A stretch of DNA of 64,000 bases from DATJPD01 sp035506575 (GCA_035506575.1 DATJPD010000049.1:28273-92272); one strand, 5' to 3'; positions 31,816 to 40,538 are shown, numbered from the stretch's first letter. Numbers and translations: made by a program. The notes: generated by a model from the letters alone, not told the origin.

Positions 31816-32619
31816 TCACAGCACCTTGTGCTGTGCGACCGGGATGTTCTGGCGCACCTCGCGCTGGTAGCCGAAGTCGAGACGCGCGGTGACGAAGCCG
31901 GGCTTGTCCTGCGCCATGGCGACGATGTGGCCCCACGGGTTGCACACGAGGCTGTGGCCGTAGCTGGTGCGCGTGCCGTTGGCATAGCTGCCGCACTGGG
32001 CCGCGGCCAGCACATAGGTCTCGGTCTCGATCGCACGGGCGCGCAGCAGGACCTCCCAATGGTCCTTGCCGGTCTGCAAGGTGAAGGCGGCAGGCACCAT
32101 GATGATCTCCGCCCCCTTCTTCGCCAGCGCCTGGTAGAGCTCGGGGAAGCGTACGTCGTAGCAGATCGAGGCGCCGATCTCGCGCCCTTCGGCCTTGTAG
32201 GTCACGATGTCGGTGCCGCGGCTGAACGTCGCCGACTCCCGGTAGGATTTGCCATCCGGCGTCACGACGTCGAACAGGTGGATCTTGCGATAGCGCGCAA
32301 GCTCCTTGCCGTCCCGATCGAACACACAGGTGGTGTTGTAAATCTTGTCGCCGTCGCTCTCGAGCAAGCTGCCACCGTGCAGCACGATCCGATGCCGGGC
32401 GGCGAGATCGCGCAGCAGCGTCCAGGCTTCCCCACCCGGCAGGGTCTCGGCGGCGCGCTTCTTGGCGTCGAGGCTCTCGCTCAGGCAGGTGAACATCTCC
32501 GGCAGCACCACGAGGTCGGGCCGGTCCTCGGCGACCGCCTCGTCGATCAGGCGCTGCGCCTGGGCGAGGTTCGCCTGCTTGTTCTCCTGCGAGTTCATCT
32601 GGATCAGTGAGACTTTCAT
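31816..32619 (-). CDS. Carbon-nitrogen hydrolase (Nit1/Nit2-like amidase)
   Basis: Protein of 267 residues of the nitrilase superfamily. The catalytic triad is visible: Glu in VVLPEMF, Lys in RYRKIHLFD and Cys in SICYDVRFPEL. The sequence is closest to the Nit1/Nit2 branch, whose members hydrolyse deaminated glutathione or omega-amides. It is divergent from ccmA over 44 bases. The last codons form a perfect 8-bp hairpin (31817-31835) that may act as a convergent terminator. Confidence 0.9.
   Translation of the reverse strand: MKVSLIQMNSQENKQANLAQAQRLIDEAVAEDRPDLVVLPEMFTCLSESLDAKKRAAETLPGGEAWTLLRDLAARHRIVLHGGSLLESDGDKIYNTTCVFDRDGKELARYRKIHLFDVVTPDGKSYRESATFSRGTDIVTYKAEGREIGASICYDVRFPELYQALAKKGAEIIMVPAAFTLQTGKDHWEVLLRARAIETETYVLAAAQCGSYANGTRTSYGHSLVCNPWGHIVAMAQDKPGFVTARLDFGYQREVRQNIPVAQHKVL
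31817..31835. terminator. Hairpin between convergent genes (weak terminator candidate)
   Basis: CACAGCAC and GTGCTGTG form perfect 8-bp arms around a CTT loop. The hairpin lies within the last codons of the nitrilase gene and right after the stop of the truncated ligase gene. There is no U tract on either strand, so intrinsic termination is uncertain. Confidence 0.3.
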
Positions 32620-32663
32620 AAGAGCAGTGGACTTAACGCCTTGCTCTGAGTCAATAGGGGGAG

Positions 32664-33299
32664 ATGGACGCTAGTACCGCACGCCTCTCCGCCCGCAGCC
32701 TGACCTGCGACCGCGGCGAGCGGCGCGTCTTCGCGCAGGTCGATCTCGAGGTCCGCCCCGGCGGCGTTCTAGCCGTGGTCGGGCCGAACGGCGCCGGCAA
32801 GTCGAGCCTGCTGCGGCTGCTCGCAGGCCTGTTGCCGCCGGCCGGCGGGGTCATCGCGTGGAACGGGCAGGCGGTGGCGGACGAGCCCGAGGTGCATCGC
32901 GCGCGCCTCCATTACATCGGCCATCTGGACGCGCTCAAGCCGACGCTGACGCCGGCCGAGATGCTGGCCTTCCACGCGGCCTTGCGCGGCCAGCAGATCG
33001 CTGCCAGTGCGATCGCCACCGCGTTGGAAACGTTCGGGCTCGCGCGCTTTGCCGACCTGCCGGCGCGCTTTCTGTCGCAAGGCCAGCGCCGACGGGCAGC
33101 GCTCGCGCGTCTGATCGCCTCTCCCGCACCCTTGTGGCTGCTCGATGAGCCGACCCTGGCGCTCGATGCGGACTCGGTCGCGCGCCTCGCCGCCGTGCTG
33201 GCCCGCCACCGCGAGGCCGGTGGCGTCGCCGTTATTGCGACGCATGGCGGGCTCGAGCTCGGCGCGCACGAGACGCTGACTCTCGGGGCAGGACGGTGA
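32664..33299 (+). CDS. ccmA: Heme exporter ATP-binding protein CcmA
   Basis: ATPase of the CcmABCDE machinery that releases holo-CcmE during System I cytochrome c maturation. The protein has 211 residues. Walker A is GPNGAGKSSLLR, the signature region is FLSQGQRRRAALARL and Walker B is LWLLDEPTLALD. It opens the nine-gene ccm run and overlaps ccmB by four bases (GTGA). Confidence 0.95.
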   Translation: MDASTARLSARSLTCDRGERRVFAQVDLEVRPGGVLAVVGPNGAGKSSLLRLLAGLLPPAGGVIAWNGQAVADEPEVHRARLHYIGHLDALKPTLTPAEMLAFHAALRGQQIAASAIATALETFGLARFADLPARFLSQGQRRRAALARLIASPAPLWLLDEPTLALDADSVARLAAVLARHREAGGVAVIATHGGLELGAHETLTLGAGR

Positions 33300-33961
33300 G
33301 CGCCCTCGCCGCCATCCTGCGCCGCGACCTCAGGCTCGCCTGGCGCAGTCCGGGCGACAGCGCCACGGTCGTGCTGTTCTTCGTGCTCACCGTGGTGCTG
33401 TTCCCGTTCGGCGTCGGTCCGGCGGCGGAGATCCTCGCGCGCATCGCGACCGGCGTGATCTGGGTCATGGCGCTGCTCGCGTCCCTCCTCTCCCTCGACC
33501 GGCTGTTCCGCGAGGACTCCGAAGACGGCAGCCTCGACCTGCTGGCGCTGTCGCCCGCACCGCTCGAGCTGCTCGTGCTCGGCAAGGTGCTCGCGCATTG
33601 GCTGATCACGGGCGTACCGCTGATCGTCGCCTCGCCGCTCCTGGCCCTTCTCATGCAGCTGCCGGCCGAGGCGTACCCGACCTTGCTGCTGGCCTTGCTG
33701 CTTGGCACGCCGACCCTGAGCCTGATCGGCGCGATCGGCGCCGGCCTGACCTTGGGCGCGCGACGCGGCGGCGTGCTGATCGCCCTGCTTGTGCTGCCTC
33801 TCTACATCCCGGTCCTGATCTTCGGCGTGGCGGCGGTCGACGCGGCGGCAAGCGGACTTGCGGTGCGGCCGCATCTGCTGCTCCTCGGCGGCCTGTTGGC
33901 GTTGTTCCTGCCGGTCTCCCCGGTGGCCACCGCCGCCGCCCTCAGACAGGCGCTCGAATAG
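33296..33961 (+). CDS. ccmB: Heme exporter membrane protein CcmB
   Basis: Inner-membrane partner of CcmA, 221 residues, with six hydrophobic segments. The segment LFREDSEDGSLDLLALSPAPLE is a strong family marker. It begins with GTG inside the ccmA stop. About 105 bases separate it from ccmC, the only sizeable gap apart from the ccmC-ccmD gap; that spacer holds a small hairpin at 34026-34042. Confidence 0.95.
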   Translation: MSALAAILRRDLRLAWRSPGDSATVVLFFVLTVVLFPFGVGPAAEILARIATGVIWVMALLASLLSLDRLFREDSEDGSLDLLALSPAPLELLVLGKVLAHWLITGVPLIVASPLLALLMQLPAEAYPTLLLALLLGTPTLSLIGAIGAGLTLGARRGGVLIALLVLPLYIPVLIFGVAAVDAAASGLAVRPHLLLLGGLLALFLPVSPVATAAALRQALE

Positions 33962-34025
33962 CCGGCGCGCGCGCAATTAAATCGGCCGATCAAGCGTTTG
34001 TGAGGCAGCTCGGGGTTGCGAAAAG

Positions 34026-34042
34026 CCGTGGAAAAGCCACGG
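34026..34042 (+). promoter_or_regulatory. Small hairpin in the ccmB-ccmC spacer
   Basis: CCGTGG and CCACGG form 6-bp arms around AAAAG, 25 bases upstream of the ccmC start at 34068. No U tract follows, so it is more likely a processing or translation element than a terminator. Confidence 0.25.
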
Positions 34043-34067
34043 TGAAGGGGTTAAGTCTGGGGCCGCG

Positions 34068-34817
34068 ATGCACCGCTACGCCAACCCTGCCCGGTTCCAG
34101 CGCCTGAGCCGCGCCGTCTTTCCGTGGAGCGCCGGCTTGACGGTGTTGTTCCTCGGACTCGGCCTGTGGTTCGCGCTGTTCGACTCCCCACCCGACTATC
34201 AGCAGGGCGAGACCGTGCGCATCATGTACATCCACGTGCCCGCGGCGTGGATGGCGTTGTTCTCCTACACCTGCGTGGCCGTCGCCTCGGCGGTGCTGCT
34301 GGTGTGGAAGCATCCGCTGGCCGAGCTCGCCGCGCGCGCGATGGCGCCGGTCGGCGCGTCGTTCACCGCGGTCTGCCTGATCACGGGCTCCCTGTGGGGC
34401 GAGCCGATGTGGGGCACGTGGTGGGTGTGGGATGCGCGGCTCACCTCTGTGCTCGTCCTCTTTTTCCTCTATCTCGGCTACATCGCGCTCGCCAACGCGT
34501 TCGACGATCCGACGCGCGGCGGGAGGGCGGCGGCGATCCTGGCGCTGGTCGGCGTGGTGAACGTGCCGATCATCAAGTTCTCGGTCGACTGGTGGAACAC
34601 CTTGCACCAGCCGGCCTCGGTGATGCGCCTCGGCGGCCCCTCGATCGATCCGTCGATGCTGCGGCCCCTGCTCCTGATGGCGCTCGGCTTCACCTTCTAC
34701 TTTTTCACCGTGACGTTGATCCGCATCCGCGCCGAGATCCTGGCGCGGCGCCTGCGGGCGTTGCAGTTCGCACAAGGGGCTGCCGAGCCATCCGGCATCC
34801 GGCAGGTCTCGGCATGA
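34068..34817 (+). CDS. ccmC: Heme-handling protein CcmC
   Basis: Inner-membrane protein of 249 residues that loads heme onto CcmE. The tryptophan-rich heme motif is WGTWWVWDARLTS, between two periplasmic His-containing segments (YIHVPAAWM and WWNTLHQPASV). Six hydrophobic helices are expected. It is followed by a 67-base spacer with strong inverted repeats before ccmD. Confidence 0.95.
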   Translation: MHRYANPARFQRLSRAVFPWSAGLTVLFLGLGLWFALFDSPPDYQQGETVRIMYIHVPAAWMALFSYTCVAVASAVLLVWKHPLAELAARAMAPVGASFTAVCLITGSLWGEPMWGTWWVWDARLTSVLVLFFLYLGYIALANAFDDPTRGGRAAAILALVGVVNVPIIKFSVDWWNTLHQPASVMRLGGPSIDPSMLRPLLLMALGFTFYFFTVTLIRIRAEILARRLRALQFAQGAAEPSGIRQVSA

Positions 34818-34884
34818 GCCCGCCTTCGCTGAAGCTACGGCGGGCAAGCCCCGTGCGCCGGAGCTCCGATAAGAGCGAAGGCGC
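34818..34884 (+). repeat. REP-like inverted repeats over the ccmD translation signal
   Basis: Two alternative stems exist: GCCCGCC (34818-34824) with GGCGGGC (34839-34845), and CGCCTTCGCT (34821-34830) with AGCGAAGGCG (34874-34883). They share bases 34821-34824 and so exclude each other. The outer stem ends one base before the ccmD ATG and includes its only plausible ribosome-binding site (GAAGG). The sequence resembles short palindromic repeats dispersed in alphaproteobacterial genomes. Confidence 0.6.
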
Positions 34885-35055
34885 ATGAGCAGCTTCTTCG
34901 CCATGGGCGGCTACGCGGCGTATGTGTGGCCGGCCTACGGCGTCGCCGCGGCGGTCCTGATCGGCGTGTGGATCGCGAGCGTTCGTGGATTGCGCGCGCG
35001 CGAAAGCGAGATCGAGGCGGTCGAGGCCGAGCGGCCGCGGCGCGAAAGACGATGA
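34885..35055 (+). CDS. ccmD: Heme exporter protein CcmD
   Basis: Small inner-membrane protein of 56 residues that stabilises the CcmABC-CcmE complex. It has the family pattern FAMGGYAAYVWPAYG followed by one transmembrane helix and a charged cytoplasmic tail. The ATG is at 34885 and the stop overlaps the ccmE start by four bases (ATGA). The 67-base spacer before it contains inverted repeats that could control its translation. Confidence 0.9.
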   Translation: MSSFFAMGGYAAYVWPAYGVAAAVLIGVWIASVRGLRARESEIEAVEAERPRRERR

Positions 35056-35519
35056 CTCGCAAGCGGCGGCGGCTTTATCTGCTGGGTCTGTTCCTGGTCG
35101 GCGTCGGCACGGCCACGGCCCTGACCTTGAGCGCCTTCCGCGACAACCTGGTCTTCTTCTACAGCCCGAGCGATCTCGTGGAAAAGCACGTGCCGCCGGG
35201 CCGCACGGTGCGCATCGGCGGGCTGGTCGAGCAAGGGTCGGTGTTGCGCACCGCCGAGGCCGGATCGAAAGCGGTCGAGATCACGTTCAAGGTCACCGAC
35301 CTCAGCCACGACGTGCCTGTGGTCTACAGCGGGATCATCCCCGACCTGTTCCGCGAGGGTCAGGGCGTGGTGGCGAACGGCAAGATGGGCTCGGACGGCG
35401 TGTTCCACGCGAGCGAGCTTTTGGCCAAGCACGACGAGAAATATATGCCGCCTGAGGTCGCCGAGGCCTTGAAGAAGTCCGGCCACTGGCAGGAAACAGG
35501 GGTTCCGGCGAAAAAATGA
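35052..35519 (+). CDS. ccmE: Heme chaperone CcmE
   Basis: Membrane-anchored periplasmic heme chaperone of 155 residues. One N-terminal transmembrane helix is followed by an OB-fold domain. The covalent heme ligand His lies in HDEKYMPPEV, matching the family motif HxxxY. The start overlaps ccmD and the stop overlaps ccmF, both by four bases. Confidence 0.95.
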   Translation: MTRKRRRLYLLGLFLVGVGTATALTLSAFRDNLVFFYSPSDLVEKHVPPGRTVRIGGLVEQGSVLRTAEAGSKAVEITFKVTDLSHDVPVVYSGIIPDLFREGQGVVANGKMGSDGVFHASELLAKHDEKYMPPEVAEALKKSGHWQETGVPAKK

Positions 35520-37546
35520 TCCCCGAGATCGGACATTACGCGCTGATCCTGGCGCTGGCGGTGGCCCTGGTGCAGGCCTCGCTACCGCTGGTGGGGGCGG
35601 CGCGCAACGATCTCGCCCTGATGGATATCGGCCGGAGCGCGGCCCTCGCGCAGTTCGGGTTCATCGCCCTTGCGTTCGCCTGCCTGATGCAGTGCTACGT
35701 CGTCTCCGATTTTTCGGTTGCAACGGTGGCCGAGAACTCGAATTCGGCGATGCCGCTCCTGTACAAGATCGCCGGCACCTGGGGAAACCACGAGGGCTCG
35801 ATGGTCCTGTGGGTGTTCATCCTGGCACTGTTCGGGGCGTCGGTCGCCGCGTTCGGCCGCAACCTGCCGCCCAGTTTGCGCGCGCGCGTGCTGTCGGTGC
35901 AGGCGATGACCGGTGTCGCCTTCCTCGCCTTCATCGTGTTCACCTCGAACCCGTTCCTGCGCCTCAATCCCGCCCCGCCCGACGGCAACGACCTCAATCC
36001 GCTGCTGCAGGACCCGGGCCTCGCCTTCCATCCGCCGTTCCTCTATCTGGGCTATGTCGGATTCTCGACCACCTTCTCGTTTGCGGTGGCCGCCCTGATC
36101 GAGGGCCGCGTCGACCCGGCGTGGGCGCGGTGGGTGCGGCCGTGGACCTTGGCGGCGTGGGTGGCGCTCACCATCGGCATCGCGATGGGCAGCTGGTGGT
36201 CCTATTACACCCTGGGCTGGGGCGGCTGGTGGTTCTGGGATCCCGTGGAGAACGCCTCGTTCATGCCATGGCTGGCCGGCACCGCCCTGCTCCACTCGGC
36301 GATCGTCGCCGAGAAGCGCGATGCGCTGAAGAGCTGGACGATCCTGCTGGCGATCCTGGCCTTCGCGCTGTCCTTGATCGGCACGTTCCTCGTGCGCTCG
36401 GGCATCCTGACCTCCGTGCACGCGTTCGCGGTCGATCCCAGGCGGGGCGTGTTCATCCTTGCGATCCTCATCGTCGCCATCGGCGGGCCGCTCGCCCTCT
36501 ACGCCTGGCGCGCGCCGCAGCTGAAGCTCGGCGGTATCTTTGCGCCGATCAGCCGCGAAGGGGCCATGGTGCTCAACAACCTCCTGCTGTCGACCGGCTG
36601 CGCCACGGTGTTCCTCGGCACGCTCTATCCCCTGTTCCTCGACGCGATCAACGGCAGCAAGGTCTCGGTCGGACCGCCGTTCTTCGATGCGACCTTCGTG
36701 CCGCTGATGGTGCCGCTGGTCATCGTCATGGCGGTGGCACCATTGATCGCCTGGAAGCGCGGCGACCTCGCAGGCGCGCTCGGCCGGCTGTGGGCGGCGG
36801 CCGCGATCTCGGGTCTCGTGGCGCTCGGCACCTACATCGCCGTCCACGGCGCGTCGGTGCTGGCGATCTTCGGCATGGCGCTCGCCGCCTGGTGCAGCGC
36901 CGGCGCCCTCGTCGAGGTGGCCCAGCGCGTGCGCCTGTTCCGCGTGCCGTTCGCAGATTCCGTCCGGCGCCTCCTGAGCCTGCCGCGCTCGGCCTGGGGC
37001 ATGACGATCGCGCATTTCGGCATCGGCGTGTTCATCGCCGGGGTCACCGCCTCGTCGGCCTGGCAGGTCGAGAAGGTGCAGCTCGTGCGCCCCGGCGACA
37101 CCGTGGATGTCGCGGGCTACGCCTTCACTTTCGAGGGCGTGGTCGAGGCCCAGGGGCCGAACTACATCGAACGGCGCGGCACGTTCGTGGTGACGCGCGA
37201 CGGGCGGCCGGTCGCGACCATGCATCCCTCGAAGAAGTTCTATCCGGTCCAGCAGCAGACCACGACCGACGCTGCGATTCACACGTTCTGGATCGCCGAT
37301 CTCTACGCAACGATCAGCGATCCCGATGAAGGCACGCAGGAGGGCGGCGCGCCCGCCTTCCCCAACCGCGCCGACGGCGCCTGGGCGGCGCGGCTCTACT
37401 ACAATCCGCTGGTGCCGTGGATCTGGATCGGCGCCATCATCATGGCGTTCGGCGGCATCGCCTCGCTGACCGACCGGCGCCACCGGGTCGGAGCACCGGT
37501 GCCGGCGCGCGCGCGTCCGGCGGCCGCCCCCGCCGCCGCCGAATAA
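35516..37546 (+). CDS. ccmF: Cytochrome c heme lyase subunit CcmF
   Basis: Large inner-membrane component of the CcmFHI heme lyase, 676 residues, normal length. The tryptophan-rich heme motif is WGGWWFWDPVENASFMPW. Many transmembrane helices surround it, and the large periplasmic loop near the C-terminus is intact. It is coupled to ccmE by a four-base overlap and is followed after three bases by ccmG. Confidence 0.96.
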   Translation: MIPEIGHYALILALAVALVQASLPLVGAARNDLALMDIGRSAALAQFGFIALAFACLMQCYVVSDFSVATVAENSNSAMPLLYKIAGTWGNHEGSMVLWVFILALFGASVAAFGRNLPPSLRARVLSVQAMTGVAFLAFIVFTSNPFLRLNPAPPDGNDLNPLLQDPGLAFHPPFLYLGYVGFSTTFSFAVAALIEGRVDPAWARWVRPWTLAAWVALTIGIAMGSWWSYYTLGWGGWWFWDPVENASFMPWLAGTALLHSAIVAEKRDALKSWTILLAILAFALSLIGTFLVRSGILTSVHAFAVDPRRGVFILAILIVAIGGPLALYAWRAPQLKLGGIFAPISREGAMVLNNLLLSTGCATVFLGTLYPLFLDAINGSKVSVGPPFFDATFVPLMVPLVIVMAVAPLIAWKRGDLAGALGRLWAAAAISGLVALGTYIAVHGASVLAIFGMALAAWCSAGALVEVAQRVRLFRVPFADSVRRLLSLPRSAWGMTIAHFGIGVFIAGVTASSAWQVEKVQLVRPGDTVDVAGYAFTFEGVVEAQGPNYIERRGTFVVTRDGRPVATMHPSKKFYPVQQQTTTDAAIHTFWIADLYATISDPDEGTQEGGAPAFPNRADGAWAARLYYNPLVPWIWIGAIIMAFGGIASLTDRRHRVGAPVPARARPAAAPAAAE

Positions 37547-37549
37547 GCC

Positions 37550-38083
37550 ATGCGCCGCCTGCTCTACATCCTGCCGCTCCTGGCCTTCGTGGCCGTGGCC
37601 GCTTGGTTCGCGGTCGGCCTCACGCGCGACCCCAATCGCATCCCCTCGGCGCTGATCGACAAGCCGATGCCTGAGTTCCAGCTGCCGGCGCTGGCCGAGA
37701 TCGGCGTGCCCGGCCTTGCCACGTCGGATATCCACGGCAAGGTGGCACTGGTGAACGTGTTCGCGTCGTGGTGCGTGCCCTGCCGGTCGGAGCAGCCGAT
37801 CCTGATGCGGCTCGCGCGCGAGAAGGGCGTGATCCTCTACGGCATCGACTACAAGGACCAGGCCCCGGCGGGTGCTGCGTTCCTCAGGGAGTTCGGCAAC
37901 CCGTACGCGGCGATCGGGGTCGATGCCGACGGCAAGGTCGGGATCGACTGGGGCGTGTACGGCGTGCCCGAGACGTTCGTGATCGACCGCGAGGGCCGCA
38001 TCCGCCACAAGCAGATCGGCCCGATCACGCCGGAGTCGCTCAACACCACGATCCTGCCGCTCGTGGCGCAGCTGTCGAAATGA
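37550..38083 (+). CDS. ccmG: Thioredoxin-like CcmG (DsbE)
   Basis: Membrane-anchored periplasmic thiol-disulfide oxidoreductase of 177 residues that reduces apocytochrome cysteines. A single N-terminal transmembrane helix precedes the thioredoxin fold; the active site is WCVPC and the cis-Pro region is YGVPETF. It overlaps ccmH by four bases. Confidence 0.95.
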   Translation: MRRLLYILPLLAFVAVAAWFAVGLTRDPNRIPSALIDKPMPEFQLPALAEIGVPGLATSDIHGKVALVNVFASWCVPCRSEQPILMRLAREKGVILYGIDYKDQAPAGAAFLREFGNPYAAIGVDADGKVGIDWGVYGVPETFVIDREGRIRHKQIGPITPESLNTTILPLVAQLSK

Positions 38084-38550
38084 TGCTGCGCGGCCTCCTC
38101 GCGGTCGTGGCCGTCGCGGCAGCGCTGATCGCACAGCCGGCCCTCGCGGTGTTGCCGAGCGAGATGCTGAAGGACCCGACCCTCGAGGCGCGCGCACAGA
38201 CGCTGTCGAAAGACATCCGCTGCCAGGTCTGCCAGAACGAGGACATCGACGATTCGGCGGCCCCGCTCGCCGCCGACATGCGGCGGCTGATCCGCGAGAA
38301 GATCCTCGCCGGCCAGACCAACCAGCAGATCCTCGATTTCCTGGTGCAGCGCTACGGCGACAACGTGCTGATGCGGCCGCCGATCAAGCCGGCGACCTGG
38401 CTCCTGTGGTTCGGGCCGGCGGCCCTCCTGATCGTGACCGGCACGCTCATCGCCGTCGCGGCGCGGCGGCGCACAGCGGCACCGGCACCGCCGCAGCTGG
38501 CCCCGGACGAAGAGCGCCGGCTGCGCGAGATCCTGGAGCGCCGCACTTAG
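38080..38550 (+). CDS. ccmH: Cytochrome c biogenesis protein CcmH (CcmL type)
   Basis: Periplasmic membrane-anchored protein of 156 residues, the thiol-reducing subunit of the heme lyase. After a signal sequence comes the redox motif RCQVCQNEDIDDSAAPLA, then a C-terminal transmembrane helix. The ATG at 38080 overlaps the ccmG stop; a second ATG follows immediately and could equally serve. Confidence 0.94.
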   Translation: MMLRGLLAVVAVAAALIAQPALAVLPSEMLKDPTLEARAQTLSKDIRCQVCQNEDIDDSAAPLAADMRRLIREKILAGQTNQQILDFLVQRYGDNVLMRPPIKPATWLLWFGPAALLIVTGTLIAVAARRRTAAPAPPQLAPDEERRLREILERRT

Positions 38551-40287
38551 ATGATCTGGGCTGTTCTCATCCTGATGACGGCGATCGCGGCCGGGGCCGT
38601 TCTGCTGCCCTATCTGCGCGGCCGCACGGCCCCGGCGCCGCGCGCCGCCTACGATCTCGAGATCTACCGCGACCAGCTGGCGGAGGTCGAACGTGACCAG
38701 ACGCGCGGGCTCATCGAGTCCGGCGAAGCTCAGGCGGCGCGGCTCGAAATCGCGCGCCGGGCGCTTGCCGCCGACGCAGCGACGAAGAACGACGCGCCGC
38801 TGCCCGCGGCACGCAGGCATGCGCCGCGCCTGGTCCTGATCGCGGCCGCCGCGGCCCCGCTGCTGGCGTTTGTGGTCTATCTCGGTCTCGGCTCGCCCAC
38901 CCTGCCGAGCCGCGTGTTCGTGGCCCAGCAGCCGGCGGGGCATAGCGGGCAGGACGCCGAGCTCGTGGCACAGCTCGAGCAGCGCCTCAAGGACCATCCC
39001 GAGGATGTGCAGGGATGGATCCTGCTCGCGCGCTCGTACCGCACGATGGGGCGGATGGCGGACGCGGCGCATGCCTGGCGCGAAGTCATCCAGCGCTCGC
39101 CGAATCCGGCCGAATACGCGAGCCTCTACGCCGAGGCGCTGGTCGCGGCGGCCGACGGCATGGTGACGCCGGAGGCGCAGACGCGCTTCCAGGAGGCGCT
39201 CGCGACCGATCCGCTGGATCCACGCGCCCGCTATTACCTCGGTCTCGCCAAGGCGCAGGCGGGCGAGAGCCGTGCCGCGCTACAGGCGTGGGTCGATCTG
39301 CTCGCGGTCTCGCCGCCCGACGCGCCGTGGCTGCCGGTCGTGCACGAAGGGATCAGCCACATCGCGGCCGAATCGAAGATCGACCTGGCCTCGATCAAAC
39401 CGTCGCCTGAGGTTCAGCGCCTGGCACAACAGGCCCAAGTGTCGACACCCGCTCCGAGTGCCAGCGCCGAGCCGGCCACTGGAAGCCTGCCAGCGGGGGC
39501 CGCGGCGATCCAGGCGCTGCCGCCCGAGCAGCGCGCCGCCGCGATCCACAGCATGGTCGACCAGCTTGCCGCGCGGCTCGAAAGCAATCCCAACGACGTC
39601 GACGGCTGGCTGCGGCTCGGCCGCGCGCGCCATGTCCTGGGCGAAGAGGACAAGTCGGTCGAGGCCTACGCCAAGGCCGCGAGCCTGGCCCCGAACCGGC
39701 CGGACGTGCAGAGCGCCTACGCCGAGGCGCTCGCCAAGGCGCAGTCGCCGGCGGCCGCGAGTGCTGCACCTCCCGCCGCAACGCCCCCGGCGGCGATGCC
39801 TCCTGGTGCAGCCGCGATCCAGGCGATGCCGGCCGAGCAGCGCACGGCGATGATCCACAGCATGGTCGACCAGCTCGCGAGCCGGCTCGAGAGCAACCCC
39901 AACGACGTCGACGGCTGGCTGCGGCTCGGCCGGGCGCGTCACGTCCTGGGCGAAGAGGACAAGTCCATCGATGCCTATTCCAAAGCGGCCAGCCTGGCGC
40001 CCGATCGCCTCGACGCGCAGACCGCCTATGCGGAGGCGCTGGCCAACCGGTTGACACCCGGCGAACGGCCGCCCGAGGAGTACATCAAGCTGATGCGCCA
40101 CATCCTCGATCTCGACCCGAACGACGGCGACGCTCTGTGGACGGTCGGCATGGCCGAGGCCGAGGCCGGGCACCATGCCGCCGCGATCGCGCTGTGGCAG
40201 CGCCTCATCACGCAGCTGCCGCCGGACGCCAAGGAGCGCGGCCAGATCCAGAGCCAGATCGACCAGCTGAAGAAAGAGAAAAACTAG
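38551..40287 (+). CDS. ccmI: Heme lyase subunit CcmI with duplicated TPR module
   Basis: Inner-membrane protein with periplasmic TPR region, 578 residues, longer than usual for CcmI. Residues 1-115 hold the two transmembrane helices and the conserved cytoplasmic loop (YDLEIYRDQLAEVERDQ and RGLIESGEAQAARLE). TPR repeats follow. Residues about 313-405 and 416-508 are near-identical copies of one module, with IHSMVDQL and the motif SNPNDVDGWLRLGRARHVLG in both; the offset is 309 bases. CcmI binds the apocytochrome C-terminus, so the extra module may alter client range. It is the last gene of the ccm run. Confidence 0.9.
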   Translation: MIWAVLILMTAIAAGAVLLPYLRGRTAPAPRAAYDLEIYRDQLAEVERDQTRGLIESGEAQAARLEIARRALAADAATKNDAPLPAARRHAPRLVLIAAAAAPLLAFVVYLGLGSPTLPSRVFVAQQPAGHSGQDAELVAQLEQRLKDHPEDVQGWILLARSYRTMGRMADAAHAWREVIQRSPNPAEYASLYAEALVAAADGMVTPEAQTRFQEALATDPLDPRARYYLGLAKAQAGESRAALQAWVDLLAVSPPDAPWLPVVHEGISHIAAESKIDLASIKPSPEVQRLAQQAQVSTPAPSASAEPATGSLPAGAAAIQALPPEQRAAAIHSMVDQLAARLESNPNDVDGWLRLGRARHVLGEEDKSVEAYAKAASLAPNRPDVQSAYAEALAKAQSPAAASAAPPAATPPAAMPPGAAAIQAMPAEQRTAMIHSMVDQLASRLESNPNDVDGWLRLGRARHVLGEEDKSIDAYSKAASLAPDRLDAQTAYAEALANRLTPGERPPEEYIKLMRHILDLDPNDGDALWTVGMAEAEAGHHAAAIALWQRLITQLPPDAKERGQIQSQIDQLKKEKN

Positions 40288-40309
40288 GGATTGAAGGCCG
40301 GCGGCGGGT

Positions 40310-40385
40310 TGGTGGAGCCGAGGGGGATCGAACCCCTGACCTCCTCATTGCGAACGAGGCGCTCTCCCAGCTGAGCTACGGCCCC
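40310..40385 (-). tRNA. tRNA-Ala (anticodon CGC)
   Basis: A complete cloverleaf is read on the minus strand: acceptor stem GGGGCCG with CGGCTCC, D-arm AGCTCAGCTGGGAGAGC, anticodon stem CCTCG/TGAGG with loop TTCGCAA (anticodon CGC, reading GCG), and T-arm with GGTTCGATCC. The 3' CCA is encoded. The gene is 76 bases long and lies between ccmI and yggT. Confidence 0.95.
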
Positions 40386-40538
40386 GCCGTCGCGGCGGGC
40401 GGGATAATGGGTGCGGCCTCCCGCACTGTCAAGGATGCGGATTTGGCGGGTGGTGCAAGGCTTTGCAGAATCCCGGGGGTCGTGTAGGCTGGCGCCGCTT
40501 CCGGCCGTTCGGCCCTTCGGATTCGACCTCCACGGCGC

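Noticed and set aside
32641..32654. FNR-like half-match TTGCT-N4-GTCAA just before ccmA
   Set aside because: Two of ten fixed positions differ and the site overlaps the ribosome-binding region, so activation from here is not possible.
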